DNA from: Gemmatimonas sp. | GTDB taxonomy: Bacteria; Gemmatimonadota; Gemmatimonadetes; Gemmatimonadales; Gemmatimonadaceae | Assembly: GCA_023910675.1 (NCBI GenBank) | Contig: JAAVWC010000001.1 | Location: forward strand, 434,001 to 498,000 | Length of the DNA: 64,000 nucleotides | Reading direction: 5' to 3' | In this document: positions 32,404-39,341 of the stretch, in pieces | Layout of the letters: every line of letters begins with the position of its first letter | How positions within the stretch are numbered: the first letter of the stretch is position 1 | Notes under the pieces: generated by a model | The model's database searches: none | What the model was told of the DNA's origin: nothing | What the model saw: only the letters and a program-made list of their open reading frames with translations | Program-made: the position numbers and the translations under genes

Positions 32404-32850
32404 TCACTCTCGCCTCAGTCGGTCCCAGGCGGAGTGCTCGTCCATCCATCGAATCGCCTGGGCCGAGATGGCGGCACAGCCGAAGAACCACAGGCTAGCC
32501 GCGAAGAAATGCGCGGGTGAGAGTATCGAAGGCAGGAGGATCGCGCCCGCTCCGCTGACCAGTCCGGCCGTGCACGAGAGCTGGTAGCAGAACTGTGCAC
32601 CGGTGCGATTGGGGACGCCGATCAGACAAAACCGAACCCAGTCCGGCGGCGTAACTTCCGTTCCAGCCTCGAACATCTCCTCGGTCGCGTCATTGACCGC
32701 GTCGACGCTCAGCCCCGCCTCGACTGCCGCCTCGCGAACATGGCGAAGCCGCACGGACTGTCCGGCGTCGAGTTGACTAGCGCGACGAAGGAAATCCGCC
32801 GCCTCGACCTCAGTGAGCCAACGCTCGTCATTCGTCTCGCGACCCGTCAT
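32404..32850 (-). CDS. Cassette A membrane protein, copy 1
   Basis: 148 residues: a soluble N-terminal half (WLTEVEAADFLRRASQLDAG, HVREAAVEAGLSVDAVNDAT) and two C-terminal membrane helices (CTAGLVSGAGAILLPSIL and FFAASLWFFGCAAISAQAI). The N-terminal helices resemble small SHOCT/DUF1707-type modules, but no family is assigned. The start is at MTGRETNDERW, 29 bases after the cassette boundary; the stop is 6 bases from attC 14. Confidence 0.75.
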   Translation of the reverse strand: MTGRETNDERWLTEVEAADFLRRASQLDAGQSVRLRHVREAAVEAGLSVDAVNDATEEMFEAGTEVTPPDWVRFCLIGVPNRTGAQFCYQLSCTAGLVSGAGAILLPSILSPAHFFAASLWFFGCAAISAQAIRWMDEHSAWDRLRRE

Positions 32851-32879
32851 TCGATGTCGTCTCAGGAAAGTTGGAATCT

Positions 32880-33004
32880 GCCGAACGCCTTACGTTCTGC
32901 TGCAGCGCATCAAATAAAGTGCGGCCGGACGGTCGACGTGCGCCAGCACGGCGACCGCCTGCCGCACACCGTGTTGCGCTGACAGCAGCAACGTCCCGTT
33001 CGGC
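32880..33004 (-). repeat. attC site 15 (cassette A, copy 2)
   Basis: Cores GCCGAAC (32880-32886) and GTTCGGC (32998-33004), perfect complements. Same sequence as sites 14 and 16 except for the left core of site 14. Confidence 0.92.
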
Positions 33005-33009
33005 AGTGC

Positions 33010-33456
33010 TCACTCTCGCCTCAGTCGGTCCCAGGCGGAGTGCTCGTCCATCCATCGAATCGCCTGGGCCGAGATGGCGGCACAGCCGAAGAACCACAGG
33101 CTAGCCGCGAAGAAATGCGCGGGTGAGAGTATCGAAGGCAGGAGGATCGCGCCCGCTCCGCTGACCAGTCCGGCCGTGCACGAGAGCTGGTAGCAGAACT
33201 GTGCACCGGTGCGATTGGGGACGCCGATCAGACAAAACCGAACCCAGTCCGGCGGCGTAACTTCCGTTCCAGCCTCGAACATCTCCTCGGTCGCGTCATT
33301 GACCGCGTCGACGCTCAGCCCCGCCTCGACTGCCGCCTCGCGAACATGGCGAAGCCGCACGGACTGTCCGGCGTCGAGTTGACTAGCGCGACGAAGGAAA
33401 TCCGCCGCCTCGACCTCAGTGAGCCAACGCTCGTCATTCGTCTCGCGACCCGTCAT
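33010..33456 (-). CDS. Cassette A membrane protein, copy 2
   Basis: Same 148-residue protein as the copy at 32404-32850, with no difference seen. Its presence in three tandem identical copies suggests a very recent duplication or repeated integration, or selection for dosage. It is translated from its own cassette leader (no shared operon leader is visible), with a weak GGAAAG-like sequence upstream of the ATG. Confidence 0.75.
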   Translation of the reverse strand: MTGRETNDERWLTEVEAADFLRRASQLDAGQSVRLRHVREAAVEAGLSVDAVNDATEEMFEAGTEVTPPDWVRFCLIGVPNRTGAQFCYQLSCTAGLVSGAGAILLPSILSPAHFFAASLWFFGCAAISAQAIRWMDEHSAWDRLRRE

Positions 33457-33485
33457 TCGATGTCGTCTCAGGAAAGTTGGAATCT

Positions 33486-33610
33486 GCCGAACGCCTTACG
33501 TTCTGCTGCAGCGCATCAAATAAAGTGCGGCCGGACGGTCGACGTGCGCCAGCACGGCGACCGCCTGCCGCACACCGTGTTGCGCTGACAGCAGCAACGT
33601 CCCGTTCGGC
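33486..33610 (-). repeat. attC site 16 (cassette A, copy 3)
   Basis: Cores GCCGAAC (33486-33492) and GTTCGGC (33604-33610). Same as site 15. Confidence 0.92.
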
Positions 33611-33615
33611 AGTGC

Positions 33616-34062
33616 TCACTCTCGCCTCAGTCGGTCCCAGGCGGAGTGCTCGTCCATCCATCGAATCGCCTGGGCCGAGATGGCGGCACAGCCGAAGAAC
33701 CACAGGCTAGCCGCGAAGAAATGCGCGGGTGAGAGTATCGAAGGCAGGAGGATCGCGCCCGCTCCGCTGACCAGTCCGGCCGTGCACGAGAGCTGGTAGC
33801 AGAACTGTGCACCGGTGCGATTGGGGACGCCGATCAGACAAAACCGAACCCAGTCCGGCGGCGTAACTTCCGTTCCAGCCTCGAACATCTCCTCGGTCGC
33901 GTCATTGACCGCGTCGACGCTCAGCCCCGCCTCGACTGCCGCCTCGCGAACATGGCGAAGCCGCACGGACTGTCCGGCGTCGAGTTGACTAGCGCGACGA
34001 AGGAAATCCGCCGCCTCGACCTCAGTGAGCCAACGCTCGTCATTCGTCTCGCGACCCGTCAT
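33616..34062 (-). CDS. Cassette A membrane protein, copy 3
   Basis: Third identical copy of the 148-residue two-helix membrane protein. A longer in-frame start exists upstream (through attC 17 into cassette B). It is an artefact of the open attC sequence; the start shared by all three copies (MTGRETND) is preferred. This copy is the cassette A unit nearest intI. Confidence 0.75.
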   Translation of the reverse strand: MTGRETNDERWLTEVEAADFLRRASQLDAGQSVRLRHVREAAVEAGLSVDAVNDATEEMFEAGTEVTPPDWVRFCLIGVPNRTGAQFCYQLSCTAGLVSGAGAILLPSILSPAHFFAASLWFFGCAAISAQAIRWMDEHSAWDRLRRE

Positions 34063-34091
34063 TCGATGTCGTCTCAGGAAAGTTGGAATCT

Positions 34092-34186
34092 GCCGAACGC
34101 CCAAGGCTCTGCTGCGGCGCTGCCATAGAATTACGCGCGCAGCGCGTAGTCCGTAATGCGCCGTCTGCAGCAGCCCATCGTTAGCG
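34092..34186 (-). repeat. attC site 17 (cassette B, copy 1)
   Basis: Cores GCCGAAC (34092-34098) and GTTAGCG (34180-34186). The left core carries cassette A's end while the rest is the 95-bp cassette B attC. This hybrid junction is expected from integrase-mediated joining. Confidence 0.92.
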
Positions 34187-34279
34187 AGCCATTTCCCGCT
34201 GTCGGCACGCCGCTTCAGCAACTGCGCGCACCTTCACAGGTTCGCAAAGGGGTGTCATGTGCGTCGGCCACACTTGGCG

Positions 34280-34567
34280 CTAACGTGCCGTTGCGCTGAA
34301 CCAAAGGCACACCATGGAAATTACCAGCAAGCTGTACGAGACCACGTACAAGCGTCTTCGGGAAAAGATGGCGCCGACCGCCTGAAGCAGCATGGCTCCC
34401 GAAAGAAAGACCGAGCCGAGCGGCCGAAACGGCGGTTCACTCCCGAATACGGGGACCCCTCGCCATGAGAGCACGCTCGCAACGAAAAGCGCAGACGTTA
34501 AGAGCACGAAGCTTTGGTCAAGTCGCACCCATCGCGGGTCGTCGTATCGCCAGGCCATTTTATGCAC
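34280..34567 (-). CDS. Cassette B membrane protein, copy 1
   Basis: 95 residues, GTG start (MHKMAWRYDDPRWVRLDQSF), three probable membrane segments, same as 21911-22198. Unknown function. A hydrophobic small protein with a basic loop (SRRRLYVV) between the last two helices. Confidence 0.75.
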   Translation of the reverse strand: MHKMAWRYDDPRWVRLDQSFVLLTSALFVASVLSWRGVPVFGSEPPFRPLGSVFLSGAMLLQAVGAIFSRRRLYVVSYSLLVISMVCLWFSATAR

Positions 34568-34600
34568 ATCCTCGGAACAACAGAAGTTTTCGTTAGGACT

Positions 34601-34695
34601 CGCTAACGCCCAAGGCTCTGCTGCGGCGCTGCCATAGAATTACGCGCGCAGCGCGTAGTCCGTAATGCGCCGTCTGCAGCAGCCCATCGTTAGCG
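34601..34695 (-). repeat. attC site 18 (cassette B, copy 2)
   Basis: Cores CGCTAAC (34601-34607) and GTTAGCG (34689-34695), perfect complements; identical 95-bp site. Confidence 0.92.
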
Positions 34696-34788
34696 AGCCA
34701 TTTCCCGCTGTCGGCACGCCGCTTCAGCAACTGCGCGCACCTTCACAGGTTCGCAAAGGGTTGTCATGTGCGTCGGCCACACTTGGCG

Positions 34789-35076
34789 CTAACGTGCCGT
34801 TGCGCTGAACCAAAGGCACACCATGGAAATTACCAGCAAGCTGTACGAGACCACGTACAAGCGTCTTCGGGAAAAGATGGCGCCGACCGCCTGAAGCAGC
34901 ATGGCTCCCGAAAGAAAGACCGAGCCGAGCGGCCGAAACGGCGGTTCACTCCCGAATACGGGGACCCCTCGCCATGAGAGCACGCTCGCAACGAAAAGCG
35001 CAGACGTTAAGAGCACGAAGCTTTGGTCAAGTCGCACCCATCGCGGGTCGTCGTATCGCCAGGCCATTTTATGCAC
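34789..35076 (-). CDS. Cassette B membrane protein, copy 2
   Basis: Same 95-residue membrane protein. The one base that distinguishes this unit lies at about 34761, between the stop codon and attC, so the protein is unchanged. Confidence 0.75.
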   Translation of the reverse strand: MHKMAWRYDDPRWVRLDQSFVLLTSALFVASVLSWRGVPVFGSEPPFRPLGSVFLSGAMLLQAVGAIFSRRRLYVVSYSLLVISMVCLWFSATAR

Positions 35077-35109
35077 ATCCTCGGAACAACAGAAGTTTTC
35101 GTTAGGACT

Positions 35110-35204
35110 CGCTAACGCCCAAGGCTCTGCTGCGGCGCTGCCATAGAATTACGCGCGCAGCGCGTAGTCCGTAATGCGCCGTCTGCAGCAGCCCATCGTT
35201 AGCG
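35110..35204 (-). repeat. attC site 19 (cassette B, copy 3)
   Basis: Cores CGCTAAC (35110-35116) and GTTAGCG (35198-35204); identical 95-bp site. Confidence 0.92.
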
Positions 35205-35297
35205 AGCCATTTCCCGCTGTCGGCACGCCGCTTCAGCAACTGCGCGCACCTTCACAGGTTCGCAAAGGGGTGTCATGTGCGTCGGCCACACTTGGCG

Positions 35298-35585
35298 CTA
35301 ACGTGCCGTTGCGCTGAACCAAAGGCACACCATGGAAATTACCAGCAAGCTGTACGAGACCACGTACAAGCGTCTTCGGGAAAAGATGGCGCCGACCGCC
35401 TGAAGCAGCATGGCTCCCGAAAGAAAGACCGAGCCGAGCGGCCGAAACGGCGGTTCACTCCCGAATACGGGGACCCCTCGCCATGAGAGCACGCTCGCAA
35501 CGAAAAGCGCAGACGTTAAGAGCACGAAGCTTTGGTCAAGTCGCACCCATCGCGGGTCGTCGTATCGCCAGGCCATTTTATGCAC
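35298..35585 (-). CDS. Cassette B membrane protein, copy 3 (nearest intI)
   Basis: Same 95-residue protein, in the first cassette position relative to intI. First-position cassettes are normally the most recently inserted and the best expressed. Here, however, an IS91-type element with a terminator lies between it and intI, so its promoter is unclear. Confidence 0.75.
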   Translation of the reverse strand: MHKMAWRYDDPRWVRLDQSFVLLTSALFVASVLSWRGVPVFGSEPPFRPLGSVFLSGAMLLQAVGAIFSRRRLYVVSYSLLVISMVCLWFSATAR

Positions 35586-35625
35586 ATCCTCGGAACAACA
35601 GAAGTTTTCGTTAGGACTCGCTAAC

Positions 35626-35666
35626 AAAATAGAGGTTTTGCGTCGCGTAGCCGACGCCAAACCTCC
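35626..35666 (-). other. Cassette-proximal part of attI (candidate)
   Basis: On the minus strand the first cassette is joined as ...CCTCTATTTTG followed by TTAGCG, the expected G/TTRRRY crossover. The 41 bases between this point and the IS91-type element contain a near-perfect hairpin (GAGGTTTTGCGTCG pairing with CGACGCCAAACCTC, 35632-35665). No known attI can be compared by eye. This is assigned by position. Confidence 0.5.
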
Positions 35667-35915
35667 GTTGAACTGAACCGCGGGAGGTCCGCTATGGAGT
35701 TTGCAGGGCGAGCGAGCGTCCCGCCACCGGTCGTTTCACGGCACACGCGGAGCGCGCACCGGCGCGGCGGCAGGATCGGGCGGCGGGAGGCGGGGTCTGG
35801 CGAGCCCTGATGGCGCGGAGGACGCGCGGATGGTCGATGGCAGCCGCGACGAGGCCACACATCGGTCGGATCGATGTGCCGGTGGGACCGGCGATGCGAG
35901 CGCGGCAGCGAGTCG

Positions 35916-37040
35916 TCATGGCGGGTCGATCCACGCCGGCGCGTGGCTCGCGCGGAGTAGTCGGCGCGTGCGGTAGAGATGTCCCTGCCCGCACTGCCGA
36001 CACGTGGGCGCCCCCGGGAGGGAGGCGGGCGGGGCCTCGAGGTGTGCTGCTCGTGGCGCGAGGACCGACGCGGGCGCGAGGCGATGCTGCAGCGCGGCGC
36101 GTACCGCCGCCGCGTTCGGCCGCCAGAACCCATAGTAGCGCACTTTGTGAAAGCCGCGCGGTAACACGTGCTGCAGGAAGCGCCGCAAGAACTCCTCGCC
36201 GCGCAGGGTCATCGTGCGCCAGCCGCAGGCCGTCGCGTCCCGATACCGGAAGGTCACGGTCGTGGCGTCGACGCGGACGATGCGCGCATCGGTGATGGCC
36301 GCGCGATGCACGTAGCGCGCGAGATAGCGCAGCACGCAGTCCGCGCCTTGCACGGTGGGCTTGGCGTAGACGACCCACGGCTTCTTCCAGACCGAGGCGG
36401 GGACAATCACGTCAGGTAAGAGTCGTTTACATCGCATCAGGAATCGCGCGCGGAAGCCGACCGACAGCGCGCGCACCGGCACCAGATACTGGCCCCGCGC
36501 CCGCCGCCACGTGCCGTCGGCCGCCACGGCGCCGCCCGGCACGAGGCAGTGCACATGCGGATGATATTCGAGCGTGCGCGTCCAGGTATGCAGCACGGCC
36601 AACATGCCCACGGTGCCGCCCAGATAATGTCGGTCGGCCGTCAGCGCTTGCAGCGCCTCGGCCGCCGTCTGCATCAACGCCCCCAACAACACGCGCTGGT
36701 GCGCCCGGACGACCGTCCGGAGCTCGGCCGGCAGCGTGAACACCACATGGAAGTAGGGGACTGGCAACAGCTCCGCTTCGCGTGCCGCCGTCCAGGCGCG
36801 GGTGCTGACGCCATGACATGTCGGACACTGGCGGTGGCGGCACGAGTGATAGACGAAGTGCTCGACGCCACAGGTGTCGCACTGCGTCACATGCCCGCCC
36901 ATCGCGGCCGTGCGACAGGCGGCGAGATCCGCCACGGCACGCCGATGGCCGGCCGGCATCGTCGCGCCGAAGCGCGCCACGTACGCCGGCCCAAATTGCC
37001 GCACGACCGTCGCCACGGTCATGCGCGCGTCCCTCACCAC
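35916..37040 (-). CDS. IS91-family HUH transposase
   Basis: 374 residues (an ATG 6 codons in, MTVATVVRQFGPAYVARFGA, may be the real start). Zinc-finger-like start CDTCGVEHFVYHSCRHRQCP, HUH motif in EYHPHVHCLVPGGAV, the Tyr region LRYLARYVHRAAITDARIV, and a C-terminal CRQCGQGHLYR. It nicks and joins single strands in rolling-circle-type transposition. It lies 10 bases downstream of the recombinase gene, so the two form an operon. Confidence 0.9.
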   Translation of the reverse strand: MVRDARMTVATVVRQFGPAYVARFGATMPAGHRRAVADLAACRTAAMGGHVTQCDTCGVEHFVYHSCRHRQCPTCHGVSTRAWTAAREAELLPVPYFHVVFTLPAELRTVVRAHQRVLLGALMQTAAEALQALTADRHYLGGTVGMLAVLHTWTRTLEYHPHVHCLVPGGAVAADGTWRRARGQYLVPVRALSVGFRARFLMRCKRLLPDVIVPASVWKKPWVVYAKPTVQGADCVLRYLARYVHRAAITDARIVRVDATTVTFRYRDATACGWRTMTLRGEEFLRRFLQHVLPRGFHKVRYYGFWRPNAAAVRAALQHRLAPASVLAPRAAHLEAPPASLPGAPTCRQCGQGHLYRTRRLLRASHAPAWIDPP

Positions 37041-37049
37041 CCCACGCGG

Positions 37050-37925
37050 TTACAAGGTGGCCATCAGCGAATTGACCGTGGCATGCAACGCGCTGGTCAC
37101 CGTCGGCGTGATGTGCGTGTAGATCGCGGTCGTCGCGGGGCTACGATGCCCCAGCAGCTCCTGGATGGTGCGCAGATGCACGCCACACTCCAGCAGGTGT
37201 GTCGCATACGAGTGGCGGAGTGTGTGCACGGACGCGTGCTTGGTTAGGCCGCTAGATCGCACCACGGCGGCGAAGGTCTTCTGGAGACTGGCCGGATGCA
37301 ACGGCCCCGTCGCCTCGCGATTCGGAAATAGCCAGCCGCCACGCGCCGCGGCGCGGCGGCGTGCGGGCGGCGCGGCCCGCCAATACGCACTCAGCAGATC
37401 GAGCGTGCGCTGCGGCAGCGGCACATACCGATCGCGTCCGCCTTTGCCCGCGCACACGTGCACGACCATGCGCGCCCGATCAATGTCCCGCGTCCGCAGC
37501 GAGATCCCCTCCGAGAGGCGCAAGCCACACGAGTAGATCAGCGTCAACGTCATGCGCGCCTGCGCGTCGCGCACGGCCGCGAGCAGCTGACGGACTTCAG
37601 CCACCGCGAGCACATTCGGCAGGGTGTGCCGCTTCGCGGGACGCACGAGATCGAACACCGGCCACGTCCGCTGCAGCGTGACTTCGTACAGAAAACGAAT
37701 GCCGCTGCGGTAGACAATCAGCGTACTGCGCGAGACCTGGCGCGTCGTGACCAACTCGAGGAAGAAGGCACGCAACTCGTCTTCCGACAGCGTGTCCAGC
37801 GTCTCCGGCGAGCGCGCGAAATGCGTCGCCAAGCCGGTGACCGCGCCCCGGTACGCCTGCTGCGTTTTGGGCGCGAAGCCGCGCAACCGCATATCCTCAC
37901 CCATCCGGTCGGTGAGCGTCTGCAT
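37050..37925 (-). CDS. XerC/D-like tyrosine recombinase of the IS91-type element
   Basis: 291 residues from the ATG preceded by GGAGG. SAM-like N-terminus (MRLRGFAPKTQQAYRGAVTG). Catalytic residues: Arg in LIYSCGLRLSEGISLRTRDI, His-x-x-Arg in HTLRHSYATHLLECGVHLRT, His in ELLGHRSPATT, Tyr in AIYTHITP. It lacks the extra domain of IntI, so it is not a second integron integrase. Such recombinases accompany some IS91 relatives; their exact task is unclear. Confidence 0.9.
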   Translation of the reverse strand: MQTLTDRMGEDMRLRGFAPKTQQAYRGAVTGLATHFARSPETLDTLSEDELRAFFLELVTTRQVSRSTLIVYRSGIRFLYEVTLQRTWPVFDLVRPAKRHTLPNVLAVAEVRQLLAAVRDAQARMTLTLIYSCGLRLSEGISLRTRDIDRARMVVHVCAGKGGRDRYVPLPQRTLDLLSAYWRAAPPARRRAAARGGWLFPNREATGPLHPASLQKTFAAVVRSSGLTKHASVHTLRHSYATHLLECGVHLRTIQELLGHRSPATTAIYTHITPTVTSALHATVNSLMATL

Positions 37926-37991
37926 CACAACCTCCGTCTGCGGGAAAAGAAGGACCTGCTCCCACGACGTTACGGCGACCGGCCGACACAC

Positions 37992-38022
37992 AAAAGGACG
38001 GCCCCCCGAAGGGAACCGTCCT
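37992..38022 (-). terminator. Rho-independent-type terminator at the entry of the IS91-type element
   Basis: Read on the minus strand, AGGACGG (38016-38022) pairs with CCGTCCT (37995-38001) around a GC-rich loop and is followed by TTTT. It lies downstream of intI and upstream of the element's recombinase gene. It would stop transcripts coming from intI before they reach the element or the cassettes. Confidence 0.6.
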
Positions 38023-38056
38023 CAACAACCACTACCGCGCAGCGGTTTAGTTCAAC

Positions 38057-38263
38057 GCCTATTAGCCTGCAGGAAACTCTTGCAACGCCGCCGTTATCTG
38101 ACGTTTCCCTGCAAGATAATGGAAGCATCAAACCGTTCATGACGTCCCGCAAGCGACCGCAGGGAAACGACTTGGGACGAGTTTCGCCGTTTTGAACGGC
38201 GCTGTTCTCTTGCAAGCGCTGCAAGATAAGGGGAATTCGCTGAGAGGCGGCGCCGCGCAAACG
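38057..38263 (-). other. Integrase-proximal attI region (candidate)
   Basis: 207 bases between the IS91-type element and the intI stop, without a gene. Repeated motifs: GCAAGATAA at 38111-38119 and 38221-38229 (direct), CGTTTCCCTGC at about 38102-38112 and again inverted at about 38157-38167. There is also a hairpin CGCCGTT/AACGGCG at 38185-38201. A CAACGCCTATTAGCCTGCAG stretch at 38054-38073 resembles an attC left arm. Repeated integrase-binding motifs are a feature of attI sites; assignment is by position. Confidence 0.5.
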
Positions 38264-39232
38264 TCATCGCCTCGCTCGGTCCAAGGGACTCTGAACCCCG
38301 AGCCCCCCGCGGTTCAATACGTGGGTGTACAGCATTGTCGTTTTCACGTCACGGTGCCCCAGGAGTTCCTGCACCGTCCGGATATCGGAGCCCGACTCCA
38401 GCAGGTGCGTGGCAAAACTGTGGCGGAACGTATGGCACCCCACCCGCTGGGCGACCCCACTCTTCACGCCGGCCTCGGCCACCGCCCGTTGCACCACAGA
38501 GGGATCGAGATGATGCGTGCGCCGAGTGCTGCTCTCCCGGTGCCAATACTCCCGCGCTGCGGGGAACACCCAACACCATCCCCAGAGGCGAGAGACCCGT
38601 GGCGCCTTTCGGTCCATGGCAAGCGGCACCTCCACCCAAGCGCCTCCGCGCGCCACCCGCCGTCCCATCAGGTGGCGCACCTGCGCGAGGTGCGCGCGCA
38701 ACGGCGTACTTACCGACACGGGCAGCATGGTGACACGATCGCGCTGCCCTTTGCCACGGCGCACCCGTATCTCCCCTCGATCGAAGTCCACATCCTTCAC
38801 TCGCAGCTGACAACACTCCTGAACGCGCAGGCCGCTGCCGTACATGAGCTGCGCCATCAGTAAAGGCGTCCCCGACAAGCACCCGAGTACCAGTTGGACG
38901 GCCTCGCGCGACAGCACGTTGGGCAGGTGCGTCGGGCGACGCGCCGGCTCGACGCCCGGCAACTCCGCCAATGGCTGCTCCAAGACGTCACGATAGAGAA
39001 ACTGCAGGGCGGCCAATGCCTGATTCTGTGTCGACGCCGCGACGTTGCGCTCGCGGGCCAGATACGTGAGAAAATCGCGCACCTGCATGGCGCCCAGCTG
39101 AGCAGGGTGGCGCAGCCCACTCCAGCGCACATACCGCACAATCCACCGCACATACACCTGCACCGTGCGCGGACTGTACCGCCGCACGGCCGCACGGTCG
39201 CGCACCAACAACAAGAGGCGTGAAGACGTCAT
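38264..39232 (-). CDS. intI: Integron integrase IntI
   Basis: 322 residues, the usual IntI length. N-terminal SAM-like domain (YSPRTVQVYVRWIVRYVRWS). Catalytic set: Arg136 in LMYGSGLRVQECCQLRVKDV, Lys in RRGKGQRDRV, His267 and Arg270 in GCHTFRHSFATHLLESGSDI, His293 in LLGHRDVKTT, Tyr302 in MLYTHVLNRGG. The IntI-specific insert is clear at residues 203-250 (PLAMDRKAPR, LWGWCWVFPA, STRRTHHLDPSVVQRAV), which distinguishes it from XerC/D. It recombines attC with attI and attC. It reads in the same direction as the cassettes, and its stop faces attI, the reverse of the common arrangement. Complete, with no frameshift. Confidence 0.96.
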   Translation of the reverse strand: MTSSRLLLLVRDRAAVRRYSPRTVQVYVRWIVRYVRWSGLRHPAQLGAMQVRDFLTYLARERNVAASTQNQALAALQFLYRDVLEQPLAELPGVEPARRPTHLPNVLSREAVQLVLGCLSGTPLLMAQLMYGSGLRVQECCQLRVKDVDFDRGEIRVRRGKGQRDRVTMLPVSVSTPLRAHLAQVRHLMGRRVARGGAWVEVPLAMDRKAPRVSRLWGWCWVFPAAREYWHRESSTRRTHHLDPSVVQRAVAEAGVKSGVAQRVGCHTFRHSFATHLLESGSDIRTVQELLGHRDVKTTMLYTHVLNRGGLGVQSPLDRARR

Positions 39233-39341
39233 GCAGCATCATGCATCCGTCTCTACGCCTCTATGTCATCATCGCAACGCACGCCGTCTCACGACAACGC
39301 GCGCCGCATCTTCTACACCAGGACCAGGACCAGCACCAACG

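Larger units (their letters stand above)
32280..34097 (-). repeat. Three tandem copies of cassette A (606 bp each)
   Basis: Units 32280-32885, 32886-33491 and 33492-34097 read the same base for base where compared. Each consists of a 447-bp gene plus a 125-bp attC. The period equals the distance between attC cores, so these are true cassette repeats rather than an arbitrary duplication. Confidence 0.95.
34098..35624 (-). repeat. Three tandem copies of cassette B (509 bp each)
   Basis: Units start at about 34098, 34607 and 35116. They are identical apart from one base seen at about 34761: the middle copy reads AAAGGGTTGTC where the others read AAAGGGGTGTC. Each contains the 95-residue membrane protein gene and a 95-bp attC. 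The unit nearest intI ends at CGCTAAC (35619-35625), after which unique attI-like sequence begins. Confidence 0.95.
2081..35625 (-). other. Integron cassette array (cassettes read on the minus strand)
   Basis: Nineteen attC-like sites and one half-site are spread over this interval, in one orientation, separating mostly unrelated minus-strand genes. Each gene is followed at its 3' end by an attC site, and several stop codons lie inside the attC core. The intI integrase lies just beyond the right end at 38264-39232. The array is interrupted by at least seven IS insertions and by an attC-free block at 7.4-13.5 kb. Several cassettes have lost their attC sites or are truncated. Confidence 0.88.
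35667..38056 (-). mobile_element. IS91-like element with accessory tyrosine recombinase
   Basis: About 2.39 kb bounded by GTTGAACTGAACCGC (35667-35681) and GCGGTTTAGTTCAAC (38042-38056), which are inverted repeats with one mismatch. Contains a tyrosine recombinase followed by an HUH transposase, both minus. The ends GTTGAAC/GTTCAAC resemble integron core sites. It separates intI from the cassette array and was evidently inserted into the attI region. The stretch 35682-35915 has no gene besides the transposase tail. Confidence 0.82.

Noticed and set aside
33616..34221. Longer start for cassette A copy 3 running through attC 17
   Set aside because: The extension translates attC and cassette B DNA and is absent from the other two copies, so the common start is used.
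34259..34468. Repeated 69-residue plus-strand ORF in every cassette B
   Set aside because: It repeats only because the cassette repeats. It runs antisense to the membrane protein and has no protein-like composition.
32280..35624. CRISPR-like array because of regular direct repeats
   Set aside because: The repeated units are 606 and 509 bp, contain genes and attC sites, and are adjacent without short spacers. They are integron cassettes.
2081..35625. Known antibiotic-resistance cassettes
   Set aside because: No aadA, dfr, bla, qac or cat-like proteins were seen. The GNAT and VOC proteins have no features specific to resistance.
37050..37925. Second integron integrase
   Set aside because: It is a tyrosine recombinase but lacks the IntI insert and is coupled to an IS91-type transposase, so it belongs to that element.
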